Part shown: positions 1 through 10,310 of the stretch, piece after piece
Layout: each line of letters begins with the position of its first letter
Position numbering within the stretch: the stretch's first letter is position 1
Assembly: GCA_016191285.1 (NCBI GenBank)
Contig: JACPPA010000012.1
Span: 1-64,000 of the forward strand
DNA from: Gammaproteobacteria bacterium
GTDB taxonomy: Bacteria > Pseudomonadota > Gammaproteobacteria > Ga0077536
Direction: 5' to 3'
Length of the DNA stretch: 64,000 bases
Notes under the pieces: generated by a model
Seen by the model: the letters and a program-made list of their open reading frames with translations, nothing else
The model's database searches: none
Told to the model about the DNA's origin: nothing
Position numbers and translations under genes: made by a program

Positions 1-299
1 CGCTTTAGCGGCGAATCTTTGCAGGCGCTTGGGTTCAAAAGATTCGCGGATAAATCCGCTCCCACAAGAGTTGGATATCAAACCTAAGGGGCAGCTGCAG
101 ATCGTCCCGTGGGAGACGCTTTAGCGGCGAATCTTTGCAGGCGCTTGGGTTCAAAAGATTCGCGGATAAATCCGCTCCCACAAGAGTTGGATGTCAAACC
201 TAAGGGGCAGCTGCGGATCGTCCTGTGGGAGCCGCTTTAGCGGCGAATCTTTGCAGGCGCTTGGGTTCAAAAGATTCGCGGATAAATCCGCTCCCACAG
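1..299. repeat. ~2.6 tandem copies of a 116-bp unit made of paired REP-like palindromes
   Basis: cgctttagcggcgaatctttgcaggcgcttgggttcaaaagattcgcggataaatccgctcccac recurs at 1, 117 and 233. Confidence 0.9.
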
Positions 300-302
300 C
301 AA

Positions 303-2711
303 TTATTTCGTCGCCTCAAGCTTCGCGAGCGCCGCCTTAGCTTCTTTCACACCGCGATAATCGGGCGTTCCTTCGAGCGCTTGCTTCAAATTATCCTTGG
401 CCAGCACATCGTTGCCGAGCGTCACATAAGCCATGCCTAAGTGATAATGCATGATGGCGGCGTCCGGTGCCGCTTGCACGGCTTTCTCTAATATTTCCGC
501 TGCTTTTTGGGTGTCCCCGGTTTTATACGCGACCCAGCCGGCGGTATCGAGATACGCCGCTTGATTCGAAGCACCGAGACTCGCGGTCAACTCTTTCGCG
601 CGCTTGCGGCTGGCCTCATCGTCTTTGTATTCAATCAACAGCATCGCGAGATTATTTATCGCGAGCTCCGATTTGGGGTTCTCTTTTAACACGCGATCGT
701 ATTGTGCGATGGCATCATCGAGTTTGCCCGCCTTCTCAAGATAAGTCGCGAGCCCTGTGACCAACAGCGCTGAACCTTTAGTCGCCTCAATCCCCTTCTC
801 CATCGTCGCAATCGCGTCGCTTTCTTTACCATTCGCGACCTGCGCCGATGCCAGATTGCGATACAGAATTGCCCATTTATCGTTGATGCCAAGCGCCGTT
901 TCAAAAGTCTTCTGTGCGTCCGTATAACGCTTCGACGCCAACTGCAATTCACCGATTAAGTTATACGCGACGAAGTTCTTCGGATTACGCTCAACGACTT
1001 CCGCCAAGCGCTTTTCGGCGACATCCTGCTTACCCATGGCAAGATGACTCTTGATCAACTGCGACAACGGCTGCACCGCGTCTGGTGCGACCGCTAACGC
1101 GGATTCAAACTGCTCAAGGCTATCTGCGAGTTTGTTCTCACCTTGATACGCCAGCCCATCGAAATAAAACCCGGTGGCGTTGTTCGGCAAGGCAATCTTC
1201 AGGCGATCCGCCACCGCATGGGCCTTGGCCCAGTCTTTTTGATACACGCGAATTTTGAATATGGCTTCATACGCCTGTTCGTTGGTCGGCTGAATTTTTA
1301 AGACTTCTTCCAACTGACCGATGGCGCTGTCCAGATCTTTTTGTACCGAATAAACATTAGCCAAGTCGCCGCGCAGTGCGATATCGGAAGGATTCGCGTC
1401 AGCAGCCTTCTTAAGGGTGTCGATGGCGAGTTGCGGCTCCTTATTCACGAGATGCGCCTTGGCGAGTAACCGGCTCACTTCGGACGCGGTCGGATCATCC
1501 TTCATCGCCGCGCGATAGTCCGCAATCGCTGCCGTGGCATCGCCAGCGTCGAGCGCCAACGTGCCACGTAAAATCAAACCATCGCGATCGCGTGGATTAT
1601 CCTTAAGCACTTCTTCGACGAGCTTCTTCGCCCCAGGCTTATCGCCCTGGCGCGCGGTGACAACCGCCATTCGCGTCTTCGCCGATAGCGCCTCCGGGCT
1701 CGTCTTGTCTTTTTCACGATCGATGATCGTTTGATAAACCTCTTTGGCTTTGTCCGGCTTATTCGCCGCTTCATACAGCTTGCCGAGCGCCGCGCGCAAT
1801 TCATGATTATCCGCTTCAGCGTCGACCATCCCGACCAAGGTTGAGATCGCCTTGTCGCCATCGCGGTTCTTGGCTAGGAACTCGACGTAGTTCAGTTTGG
1901 CGGCGGTGGCTTCCTTGGGATCGTCCCTGATTTCTGCGATTGCACTTTTCAGTACGGCCTCGGTTTTATCGAGATCTTTTTGCGCGAGATAAAACTGCGC
2001 CAGGCGTAAGCGGTGGCCCAGAACCTTGGGCTCTTCTTTGACGATTTCCGCGAACAAGTCGCCGGCTTCCTTCGGCTTATTAAGCTGGCTGTACACCCGC
2101 GCGAGGATGGATTGAATGGTGGTGTTCTTAGGATCTGCCTCGATTGCCGTCTTCAACGCCGTGATACTTTCGTCCGGCTTACCCGCTTGCAAATATAGCG
2201 AGGCTAATAAGGCCGACGCATTGAGGTGGCCAGGTTTCGCTACCAACGCGGCCTTGGCATCGACCATCGCGCCATCCAGATCCTTATTCATGGCCTTAAG
2301 GCCAGCGGACAGGGTTAGTCCATCGGGATCTTTGGGATTAAGCGCCAGCAGCTTGTCGGAGATTTTTTTGGCTTCGTCGAAATTGTGACCAAGGAGATAA
2401 ATTTGCCCCATCTTCGACAAGGCTTGCTGGTGCTTGGGATCCGCTTCGATCACGGCGAGGTAATTCCCTGCCGCGCCACGCCAGTCTTGTACCTTTTCTA
2501 GTGTCTGCGCGAGCGCGAAGCGCGCCGGAACGTCCTTCGGATCAATCTGCAGCACGTTTTTGAATTCGAGTCGGGCTTTTTCGTAATTGCCTGCGTCGTA
2601 CAAGGCCTGGCCCTTTTGCATGTAGGCCGATTTTCGATCCGCCGCCCCACCGCAAGCGGTGAGTGCGGCGAGAAGAACGAGCAGAGTGGCGAATGAAACG
2701 CGCTTTAACAT
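303..2711 (-). CDS. prsT: XrtA/PEP-CTERM system TPR-repeat lipoprotein (PrsT-like)
   Basis: Start taken at MLKRVSFATLLVLLAALTACGG (lipobox LTAC); ~800 aa of TPR repeats; exosortase neighbourhood. Confidence 0.85.
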   Translation of the reverse strand: MLKRVSFATLLVLLAALTACGGAADRKSAYMQKGQALYDAGNYEKARLEFKNVLQIDPKDVPARFALAQTLEKVQDWRGAAGNYLAVIEADPKHQQALSKMGQIYLLGHNFDEAKKISDKLLALNPKDPDGLTLSAGLKAMNKDLDGAMVDAKAALVAKPGHLNASALLASLYLQAGKPDESITALKTAIEADPKNTTIQSILARVYSQLNKPKEAGDLFAEIVKEEPKVLGHRLRLAQFYLAQKDLDKTEAVLKSAIAEIRDDPKEATAAKLNYVEFLAKNRDGDKAISTLVGMVDAEADNHELRAALGKLYEAANKPDKAKEVYQTIIDREKDKTSPEALSAKTRMAVVTARQGDKPGAKKLVEEVLKDNPRDRDGLILRGTLALDAGDATAAIADYRAAMKDDPTASEVSRLLAKAHLVNKEPQLAIDTLKKAADANPSDIALRGDLANVYSVQKDLDSAIGQLEEVLKIQPTNEQAYEAIFKIRVYQKDWAKAHAVADRLKIALPNNATGFYFDGLAYQGENKLADSLEQFESALAVAPDAVQPLSQLIKSHLAMGKQDVAEKRLAEVVERNPKNFVAYNLIGELQLASKRYTDAQKTFETALGINDKWAILYRNLASAQVANGKESDAIATMEKGIEATKGSALLVTGLATYLEKAGKLDDAIAQYDRVLKENPKSELAINNLAMLLIEYKDDEASRKRAKELTASLGASNQAAYLDTAGWVAYKTGDTQKAAEILEKAVQAAPDAAIMHYHLGMAYVTLGNDVLAKDNLKQALEGTPDYRGVKEAKAALAKLEATK

Positions 2712-2867
2712 AGGTATCCGTGCCCTTGGCATTTAAGAATTCACGCGAATTCTACCCAACCTCGGATTAAAAAACCGTAACAAAATAGGCATCTTGGGGC
2801 CGTCACCGAAATTTGAGTTGAACTTTGAGAGCGCGAGGGAGCGATTGAATTAGGGTTTGATCTGCCA

Positions 2868-2945
2868 AGATTCGCGGATAAATCCGCTCCCACGAGAGGG
2901 ACAGCCACAGATCGTCCTGTGGGAGCCGCTTTAGCGGCGAATCTC
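2868..2945. repeat. REP pair on the 3' side of the RAYT gene
   Basis: attcgcggataaatccgctcccacgagagggacagccacagatcgtcctgtgggagccgctttagcggcgaatct. Confidence 0.9.
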
Positions 2946-2948
2946 AAC

Positions 2949-3416
2949 CTACCTACCAATCCAGACTGCATCCCATAACGGATAATCACCGACTCGCCGC
3001 ACCAAGCCTGCGCGTATTGGATTCGCGACGATATATCGAGCGAAGGGCAATAGCTGATGCTCATGCCGAATCGCCTGGTCGTAGAATCCAGCTTGCCACA
3101 GCGGCCCGAGATGCCCGTACATCTTTCGCAGCCTAAACGTCGTCCGCGACTTTATCCGACCGACAACACGCTGAAGCTCTCCGTCCTCGAGAACCACTAG
3201 CCAATGAAAATGATTAGGCATCACCACCCAGGCGAGGGATTGCACGAGATGCGCATCTTCCGCCCAGCGCATTTCAGAAACCAGCACTCGTCCGCAAAAA
3301 AAGTCCGCGAAAAGCGGTCGACGAGCATGGGTTCTAGCGGTGACAAAATAGGCTCGTCCGCGTTCGGAACAGCGCCCCTTACGGAGAGCGCAACTGTGGA
3401 ATCGCGGCATATACAA
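2949..3416 (-). CDS. REP-associated tyrosine transposase (RAYT, Y1/HUH family)
   Basis: MPNHFHWLV (HUH-type), GFYDQAIR, YIVANPIRAGLV; flanked by REP palindromes on both sides. Confidence 0.9.
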   Translation of the reverse strand: MYMPRFHSCALRKGRCSERGRAYFVTARTHARRPLFADFFCGRVLVSEMRWAEDAHLVQSLAWVVMPNHFHWLVVLEDGELQRVVGRIKSRTTFRLRKMYGHLGPLWQAGFYDQAIRHEHQLLPFARYIVANPIRAGLVRRVGDYPLWDAVWIGR

Positions 3417-3461
3417 ACCCTCCTTGGCTTGTGTCGAGCGCAGGCTAGATTTTAGCGCCCA

Positions 3462-3655
3462 TTCGCGGATAAATCCGCTCCCACAACAATAAATGCATCG
3501 CCGGCTGAGCCACTTGTGAGAGCTGTCTTTGTGGGAGCCGCTTTAGCGGCGAATCTTTGCAGGCGCTTAGGCTCAAAAGATTCGCGGATAAATCCGCTCC
3601 CACGAGAGGGACAGCCACAGATCGTCCTGTGGGAGCCGCTTTAGCGGCGAATCTT
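3462..3655. repeat. REP-like cluster upstream of RAYT
   Basis: Four REP units; last pair nearly identical to 2868-2945. Confidence 0.9.
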
Positions 3656-4613
3656 ATCGAGATCGAACTTGAGGCTCGGTCTCCGCCGCAAAATTTGCCT
3701 TAAACCATTCGTACGTTTCACGCACCCCCGCTTCAAGGTCAATGCGCGCGCGCCAGCCCAACGTATTAATTTTCGCTGTATCAACCAGTTTCCGTGGTGT
3801 GCCATCGGGCTTCGACCGATCGAACTCTAGCCCACCCTTGAACCCCACTACCCGCTTTATGAGCTCAGCCAGGGCTAGGATCGATAAGTCCTCCCCTACC
3901 CCAATATTCACGATTTCCGCGGCATCGTAGTGTTGCATCAGGAACAAACACGCTTCAGCACAATCGTCCACATGCAGAAACTCGCGCAGCGGCGTGCCGC
4001 TGCCCCACACAGTCACCGTCGCCGCGCGTGCGATTTTTGCGTCATGAAACTTGCGGATCAGCGCCGGCATGACATGCGACGACGACAAATCGAAATTATC
4101 AAACGGGCCATAAAGATTGGTCGGCATGGCGCTAATGAAGTGCCGCCCATGTTGCCGGCGATAGGCCTGACACAACTTAATGCCCGCAATCTTCGCCACC
4201 GCGTACCATTCATTGGTGGGTTCGAGCGGGCCGCTGAGTAGATATTCTTCCTTCAATGGTTGCGGTGCGAGCTTGGGGTAAATGCAGGTACTGCCAAGAA
4301 AGAGCAGCTTTTCTACATTGCACGCGTGTGCCGCATGAATGAGGTTGGCTTCGATCATCAGGTTATCGTAAAGAAAGTCCGCTGGCAGGCTGTCGTTGGC
4401 GAGAATGCCACCGACCTTGGCGGCTGCGACGTAGACTTGGGCGGGCAAATGCTCGCGTAGGTAGGCGTGGACTGCGCGTGAATCCAGTAAGTCCAATTCA
4501 TTGCGAGTTGGTGCAAGAATGTTCGAACACCCTTCGCGCTTGAGCGCTCGAATGATGGCCGAGCCGACCATGCCGCGAGCGCCGGCGACGAAGATTTTTG
4601 TATTGCGATTCAT
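3654..4613 (-). CDS. fcl: GDP-L-fucose synthase
   Basis: NAD-binding GARGMVGSAIIRAL, FLGSTCIYPKLAPQPLKEEYLLSGPLEPTNEWYAVAKIAG typical of Fcl/WcaG. Confidence 0.92.
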   Translation of the reverse strand: MNRNTKIFVAGARGMVGSAIIRALKREGCSNILAPTRNELDLLDSRAVHAYLREHLPAQVYVAAAKVGGILANDSLPADFLYDNLMIEANLIHAAHACNVEKLLFLGSTCIYPKLAPQPLKEEYLLSGPLEPTNEWYAVAKIAGIKLCQAYRRQHGRHFISAMPTNLYGPFDNFDLSSSHVMPALIRKFHDAKIARAATVTVWGSGTPLREFLHVDDCAEACLFLMQHYDAAEIVNIGVGEDLSILALAELIKRVVGFKGGLEFDRSKPDGTPRKLVDTAKINTLGWRARIDLEAGVRETYEWFKANFAAETEPQVRSR

Positions 4614-4645
4614 TGAATTGTTTTATGCCCCTTTTGGATCAGTCA

Positions 4646-4790
4646 AGATTCGCGAATAAATTCGCTCCCACAAGGCAAAGGTGATCTGTGGCTTAATCTT
4701 GTGGGAGCCGCTTCAGCGGCGAATCTTTCAAAGCTCGTCTCATCATCTAACTCGCCAAGATTCGCGGATAAATCCGCTCCCACAGGAGCT
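4646..4790. repeat. REP-like cluster
   Basis: agattcgcgaataaattcgctcccac ... gtgggagccgcttcagcggcgaatctt ... agattcgcggataaatccgctcccac. Confidence 0.88.
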
Positions 4791-4841
4791 TTTCATGTAC
4801 TCATAAAAATATAGATCCTATCCGCGACCCTCAAAGCTCAC

Positions 4842-5930
4842 TTATTCATAATAATCAAACACCCGATACCCTTCGCGCTTACAGAACTCATCTTTCTCAG
4901 CGTCGCGCCGATCCTCAGCGACCATTTCTTTGACCATTTGCTCGAGTGAGGTGGTTGCTTCCCACCCGAGTTTGGCTTTCGCTTTACTGGGATCGCCGAG
5001 CAAGGTTTCCACTTCAGTCGGGCGGAAATAGCGCGGATCTACTTCCACGCGCACTGTACCTGTCGCGGTGTCGATGCCCTGCTCCGCCACGCCTTGGCCC
5101 TTCCATGCCAGACTAACCCCAATCTCCTTGAACGCCGCGTTCACGAAGTTGCGTACGGATACCTGACGACCCGTGGCCACCACATAATCGTCCGCTTCCG
5201 CTTGCTGCAACATTAGGTACATGGCCTGCACATAATCCCGCGCATGACCCCAATCGCGGAGCGCATCCAAATTTCCGAGATAGATCTTCTCTTGCAAACC
5301 AAGGCTGATCCGCGCGGTCGCCCGCGTAATCTTGCGCGTGACGAAAGTCTCGCCGCGGATCGGCGATTCATGATTGAAAAGAATGCCGTTGCAGCAGAAC
5401 ATGCCATAGGCTTCGCGATAATTCACGCAGATCCAATAGCCATACACTTTCGCCGCGCCATACGGACTGCGCGGATAAAACGGCGTGGTTTCCGTCTGTG
5501 GAATTTCCTGCACCTTGCCGTACATTTCACTGGTCGAGGCTTGATAGAAGCGAGTTTTCTTCTCTAGCCCCAAAATGCGAATCGCTTCCAACAGCCGCAG
5601 CGTCCCAATCGCATCCGCGTTCGCGGTGTATTCCGGCGTTTCAAACGACACCGCTACGTGACTTTGCGCGGCCAAGTTATAGATCTCGTCGGGCTTAACC
5701 TGCTGCACAATGCGGATGAGATTCGTGGAATCCGTAAGATCCCCATAATGCAAAACTAGCTGGCGATTTTTCTCGTGCGGATCTTGATACAGATGATCAA
5801 TGCGTCCGGTATTGAAACTCGACGAGCGGCGTTTGATGCCGTGAACCTCGTAGCCTTTTTTCAGCAGAAATTCGCTTAGGTAGGCGCCGTCCTGGCCGGT
5901 TACGCCGGTGATTAGTGCTTTCTTAGTCAT
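4842..5930 (-). CDS. gmd: GDP-mannose 4,6-dehydratase
   Basis: [50 protein letters not shown]. Confidence 0.95.
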   Translation of the reverse strand: MTKKALITGVTGQDGAYLSEFLLKKGYEVHGIKRRSSSFNTGRIDHLYQDPHEKNRQLVLHYGDLTDSTNLIRIVQQVKPDEIYNLAAQSHVAVSFETPEYTANADAIGTLRLLEAIRILGLEKKTRFYQASTSEMYGKVQEIPQTETTPFYPRSPYGAAKVYGYWICVNYREAYGMFCCNGILFNHESPIRGETFVTRKITRATARISLGLQEKIYLGNLDALRDWGHARDYVQAMYLMLQQAEADDYVVATGRQVSVRNFVNAAFKEIGVSLAWKGQGVAEQGIDTATGTVRVEVDPRYFRPTEVETLLGDPSKAKAKLGWEATTSLEQMVKEMVAEDRRDAEKDEFCKREGYRVFDYYE

Positions 5931-6007
5931 GATCTATTTCTCTCAAGCCTGCGCGAATTTTACGCGAGATTCTATGTCATGAGACGTCAATTGAGTCTCC
6001 GAAAGCT

Positions 6008-6203
6008 ATTCGCGGATAAATCCGCTCCCACAGGGATAAAGCGGGCTGTGGCTTATTTTGTGGGAGCCGCTTCAGCGGCGAATCTTTCAAGGCTCGTCCC
6101 ATCATCTAATTCGCCAAGATTCGCGGATAAATCCGCTCCCACAGGGAAAGGTAAGCTGTGGCTTATCTTGTGGGAGCCGCTTCAGCGGCGAATCCGCTCC
6201 CGC
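6008..6203. repeat. REP-like cluster, two tandem BIME-like pairs
   Basis: Alternating attcgcggataaatccgctcccac and gtgggagccgcttcagcggcgaat. Confidence 0.88.
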
Positions 6204-6215
6204 AATCATTGCATC

Positions 6216-7856
6216 TTAAAGCCATAGCGCCTTCACAGTGAACACAGCCAGGACTGTGACAACCACTCCGCGGATCAGCCATTCCTTGTCGAGGGTTTGC
6301 GAGATCAAAAGTTCGGTCGCGTAATAGAGCACGACTGCTTTCGCCGCCACCTCGCCGATATCGCCGGTCACGAGCGCCGTGCCCACCATGTTGGGCACGA
6401 TAAGCACGGCGAAGATTACGAGAAAGTCCATTGGGGTGGCGCGAAACTGGCGTGTGCGCGAAAAGCGATAGGAGATTGCCAACGCGAGGATCAGGACGCC
6501 GAAAAAAGCATTTTCCAGCGTGAAAAATGCGGAGTTCACACGCAGCGCGGTCACGTAATAATAAACAGCGGCCGTCAACGTGGTGCCAATCAGAAGCCTT
6601 TCGAGCAAGCCGATCTTGCCTCGGCCACGGGTGAGGAACACGCCCACAATAGATAGGCACATCAGGGCGAATACCGTAATCGCGGCGTCATACGGAATAG
6701 CAGGCGCCGAGAGAATCGCGAATGCCGCATAACTTGGCACGGCAACCGCGATAAACGTCGTCGGGTAGGTCTCCAAAACGCCGCTGCGTTTAAGTCTACC
6801 GATCAAGTCCGATAGCGGGGTTAGTTGATCCGTCGGATAGCGGGCATGCGCACGCCATCCGGTTCGCGCTGCGAGTTGGAACATCGCGATGGTGGCAAAC
6901 GAAAATCCGCCAAAGAGCGCCAGGTTGGTGAGATCCGACTGATACCGGCAATACACTCCGCTCGTCACCAACAATGCCTGCGCGGCATAGATCATCACCA
7001 CCGCTTCATAGTGGTCGTAACCCAGTGACAGTAATTTGTGATGCAGATGATTGCGGTCCGGCTTGAAGGGCGAACCGCCTTCGTACAATCGCTGCCCCAT
7101 AACAATGAAAGTATCCAAAATCGGTAGCCCAAGCAGGAGCAAGGCCATGGCGGGGCTCAGCGCGGGGTTACTTTTTTGGGTTAACAGGATCACCAGCACG
7201 CCGGCGGCAAAGCCGAGTAATTGGCTACCAGCGTCCCCCATGAACACTTGCGCGGGGAAGGTATTAAAGCGCAGAAATCCAACGATGGAACCCATGATGG
7301 CCGTAGATAGTATAAGCAAGGTGCCGTCACCCGACAGATACGCCAATACGCTAATCGCGGCAATGCTCATGAATGTAGTGCCGCCAGCGAGACCATCCAA
7401 CCCATCCGCGAGATTTATCGCGTTCGTTATTCCGAGTAGCGCAAAAATAGTTAGCGCAACCGAAGCCCCATAAGGAATAGATTCAAGGCTGTGGAATGGC
7501 ACAAATTTAATGGCGATGCCGCCGTAAAACACCACAATGCAAATCGCAACCAGCTGCCCTAGGAATTTGTAACGATAGCTTAAGGTGTGCCGATCATCCC
7601 ACACTCCGAAGACGAGAATGACGCCAAAGGCGAGCAAAAAAGCGAGTACCTCGGTTGACCGCTGGACCCAAATGACGATGGGGGTAATGGCGCCCGCCGC
7701 CATCGCGATGCCCCCCACCCGAGCAATGGGCGCCGTATGCACCTTGCGCTCGTTCGGCATATCGACAAACGAAAAACGCGCGGCAGATTTCATCAACGGT
7801 GGGATCAAGACCATCGTAATGAACATCGCGACGATGAAAACAAAAGTGGCAAGCAT
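6216..7856 (-). CDS. WecA/MraY-type undecaprenyl-phosphate sugar-1-phosphate transferase with long C-terminal membrane extension
   Basis: VGGIAMAAG, NAINLADGLDGLAGG, FMGDAGSQLLGF, HHKLL motifs; 546 aa. Confidence 0.85.
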   Translation of the reverse strand: MLATFVFIVAMFITMVLIPPLMKSAARFSFVDMPNERKVHTAPIARVGGIAMAAGAITPIVIWVQRSTEVLAFLLAFGVILVFGVWDDRHTLSYRYKFLGQLVAICIVVFYGGIAIKFVPFHSLESIPYGASVALTIFALLGITNAINLADGLDGLAGGTTFMSIAAISVLAYLSGDGTLLILSTAIMGSIVGFLRFNTFPAQVFMGDAGSQLLGFAAGVLVILLTQKSNPALSPAMALLLLGLPILDTFIVMGQRLYEGGSPFKPDRNHLHHKLLSLGYDHYEAVVMIYAAQALLVTSGVYCRYQSDLTNLALFGGFSFATIAMFQLAARTGWRAHARYPTDQLTPLSDLIGRLKRSGVLETYPTTFIAVAVPSYAAFAILSAPAIPYDAAITVFALMCLSIVGVFLTRGRGKIGLLERLLIGTTLTAAVYYYVTALRVNSAFFTLENAFFGVLILALAISYRFSRTRQFRATPMDFLVIFAVLIVPNMVGTALVTGDIGEVAAKAVVLYYATELLISQTLDKEWLIRGVVVTVLAVFTVKALWL

Positions 7857-7862
7857 TCGGTG

Positions 7863-9470
7863 CTAGTTCGGGATGTAGCGGGAGAGGATCGGGCTTAGCT
7901 GTTGGGCGAATCGGGTGAGTGCAGCATCCAGTTTTATTTCGTCCCCGCCTTGCGGCATGGCGATGGTCAAGCGGATAAGCGAACCATCCGTACGATTGCG
8001 CGTGATCGCGTCCCAGAAAATGAATGCTTTAACCAAGTATTCATTCGTAATCGTGCGGCCGCGCTGCTGAAACCAATAATAGACCACTTGCTTCTGATCA
8101 CCGTAGCTAATGAGCGCGCGATTCACGCGCAAGGGGCGCCCATTGAAGATGACTCCCTCTAAGTTTCGTTGCGTTAATGACTGAATTTCCCAGCCGCCGC
8201 CCGGCAGGCACGAGCGCGGCGAATGGACCGACTGCCCCTTCCGCTGCGATTCATAGTAGGCGCTATAAAAATTGATGTGCGCGCCCGCCGCATCGTGATA
8301 GTTGATAAGCGCATAGTCGGTGAATTTGAGCGCATCGATATAGATTTGATCGAGCACATCCCGCTGACCTTCCCAATCGCCGAGTTTGCTTGGGAATTCC
8401 GCGAAAGCCGTGCGGTCCGGCACCAATTCCCGGCGATCCGGAAGCATGGCGGTCACCAACGCGACCAGCGCTAGAATGACACCCGAGATTACGAAGGGTA
8501 GCGGCACCGCGCGCGGTAGCACCGCGCTACCCGTGGGGATTGTTACCGGGGCCTCCATCCCAAAGACTTCGCGTAACGGCCGACGATCGCCAGTGAGCCG
8601 CATCAGCAACCACATCTCGGCAAAGAGCACCGCGAAGCAGGCCATAAAAACAGCCCAGCCTTCAAAGTCGTGCAGAAATCCTTCGGCCATCGACTGGCCC
8701 CAGTAGTTCACCATGATCCCGATCACGCCGATGCGAAAGCTATTCATCAATACCGTAATTGGGATCGTCGAAAGAAAAATCACGGCGCGCTTCCACAGCG
8801 CCGCGTGGTAGAAGTAGGCCACGATGAACCCGATGGTCATCAGCGGAAACAGATAGCGCAGCCCGTTGCACGCCTCGACCACCTGCAGCTTGTAACTCCC
8901 CAGGTCGATAACATTTCCTTCTAAATAAACGCTAATGTGAAAGAGCCGGATCACCACCACCCCAAGCGCCGACGACAAGAGCTGCAGCTTGGCGGACAAA
9001 TTGTTATAGAGAAACGCGGGTAACGGGATCATGAAGGCCAGAATGAGCAAGGGAATGGCGATAACCCGAAACGCGCGCCAACCGATAAGACTTAGCACCA
9101 CGCCATAGAGCACGATCAAAAACGCGTATTGCACCACCGTGTAGATGGTTGCCAAGTCTCCCGCCATGAAGAGTAGAAGACCAAACACCACCACGCCCAC
9201 CCCAAGCCAACTGAGTTCGGAGGGGATCCGTGCGAGCTCTCCGGCGCGCTGCCAAATGAGGTAGAGAGAGATGATGGGGATGAGGATGCCGTGGCTGTAT
9301 TCGGGGGCGCCGATCCACATGCTGTACATTCTGCTTAGACCGGGCCAGAACAGCACGGCTAAGATGAGGGCGACGATAGCAACCAGGGACCACATGGCGC
9401 GGTCGATCCGCCACGCCACCACCGGAACAGTCGATGATCCGCTCACCGCTGGACTTGGATTAGCGTTCAC
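7863..9470 (-). CDS. xrtA: Exosortase A fused to EpsI-type domain
   Basis: Exosortase catalytic motifs EACNGLRYLFPL, MNSFRIG and GFLHDFEGW; C-terminal EpsI-like LGDWEGQ...HSPRSCLPGGGW. Confidence 0.92.
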   Translation of the reverse strand: MNANPSPAVSGSSTVPVVAWRIDRAMWSLVAIVALILAVLFWPGLSRMYSMWIGAPEYSHGILIPIISLYLIWQRAGELARIPSELSWLGVGVVVFGLLLFMAGDLATIYTVVQYAFLIVLYGVVLSLIGWRAFRVIAIPLLILAFMIPLPAFLYNNLSAKLQLLSSALGVVVIRLFHISVYLEGNVIDLGSYKLQVVEACNGLRYLFPLMTIGFIVAYFYHAALWKRAVIFLSTIPITVLMNSFRIGVIGIMVNYWGQSMAEGFLHDFEGWAVFMACFAVLFAEMWLLMRLTGDRRPLREVFGMEAPVTIPTGSAVLPRAVPLPFVISGVILALVALVTAMLPDRRELVPDRTAFAEFPSKLGDWEGQRDVLDQIYIDALKFTDYALINYHDAAGAHINFYSAYYESQRKGQSVHSPRSCLPGGGWEIQSLTQRNLEGVIFNGRPLRVNRALISYGDQKQVVYYWFQQRGRTITNEYLVKAFIFWDAITRNRTDGSLIRLTIAMPQGGDEIKLDAALTRFAQQLSPILSRYIPN

Positions 9471-9536
9471 GACCAGTCATTCGTTCTAGCGCGTTCTTCG
9501 CGCACGCCAACGCCTCAATTTTGCTTAACACAGGAA

Positions 9537-10298
9537 TCAAGAGTTCCCCAGAAATCTTTGACGAAGGACCGAGAGAAGAAATGCCGGCGCGGAAATAAAA
9601 TTCCGACGAGCCAGCCGAATGGGTTCTCGAATTAATCGAGGGAGCCATTCGAGACCGAGGTCACGTAACCACTTCGGTGCTCGACCTTTGCGGCCGGAAT
9701 AGAAATCGAACACCGCGCCGATTGCGCCTATTACGCGAACTTTCAACTGCCGCCGATTTTCCAGAATCCATTTCTCCTGCTTCGGTGCGGTCATTCCGAC
9801 CCAGAGCACGGTTGCTCCCGATTCATTAATCCGGCGAAGCATCTCTGCATTGTCCTCAGGCGTGAAGCTCGATATGAATGGCGGAGAGTAGCTTCCAGCC
9901 ACCGATATGTTCGGAAATTCCCCGGCTATTCGTTGGTTAATCGCTGCGAGCACCGGTTCCTCCGACCCCAGGAAGAAATACCTGGCTCCACAATCAGCGT
10001 TAAGGCGCGCGGACAATCGCAGAAAGAATTCCATGCCGGCAACCCGTTCGCGAAGCGTGACGCCCAGCATCCGCGCCGCCAATAGTATCCCAGCACCATC
10101 AGGAAGTAGCAGATCGGCACTGCTTAGCGCTTCACGAAATTTGCTATCCGATGCGGCAACCATCAAAGAATGAGGATTCGCACACGCGACGAAAAATGGA
10201 AGCGCTTGGGTTCCAGACAACGCGCCCTTGGCCGCCACGACATCGCCCTCCAGCCCAGCGGCGCTGATTCGGTATCCCAGTATGTCTATCGTTTCCAT
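9537..10298 (-). CDS. WecG/TagA/CpsF family glycosyltransferase
   Basis: LPDGAGI, YFFLGSEEPVL, LWVGMTAPKQEKWI, GAVFDFYSGRKGRAPKWL. Confidence 0.92.
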   Translation of the reverse strand: METIDILGYRISAAGLEGDVVAAKGALSGTQALPFFVACANPHSLMVAASDSKFREALSSADLLLPDGAGILLAARMLGVTLRERVAGMEFFLRLSARLNADCGARYFFLGSEEPVLAAINQRIAGEFPNISVAGSYSPPFISSFTPEDNAEMLRRINESGATVLWVGMTAPKQEKWILENRRQLKVRVIGAIGAVFDFYSGRKGRAPKWLRDLGLEWLPRLIREPIRLARRNFISAPAFLLSVLRQRFLGNS

Positions 10299-10310
10299 CG
10301 GTCGGGGCTG

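Noticed and set aside
1-299. Possible CRISPR array (regular repeats)
   Set aside because: Repeat and spacer are both conserved; the unit is a tandem duplication of REP pairs. The same holds for 47802-48190.
6297-6656. Plus-strand ORF opposite the WecA-like gene
   Set aside because: Antisense shadow ORF inside a well-supported coding region; many similar track ORFs (e.g. 15908-17047, 56217-57212) rejected for the same reason.
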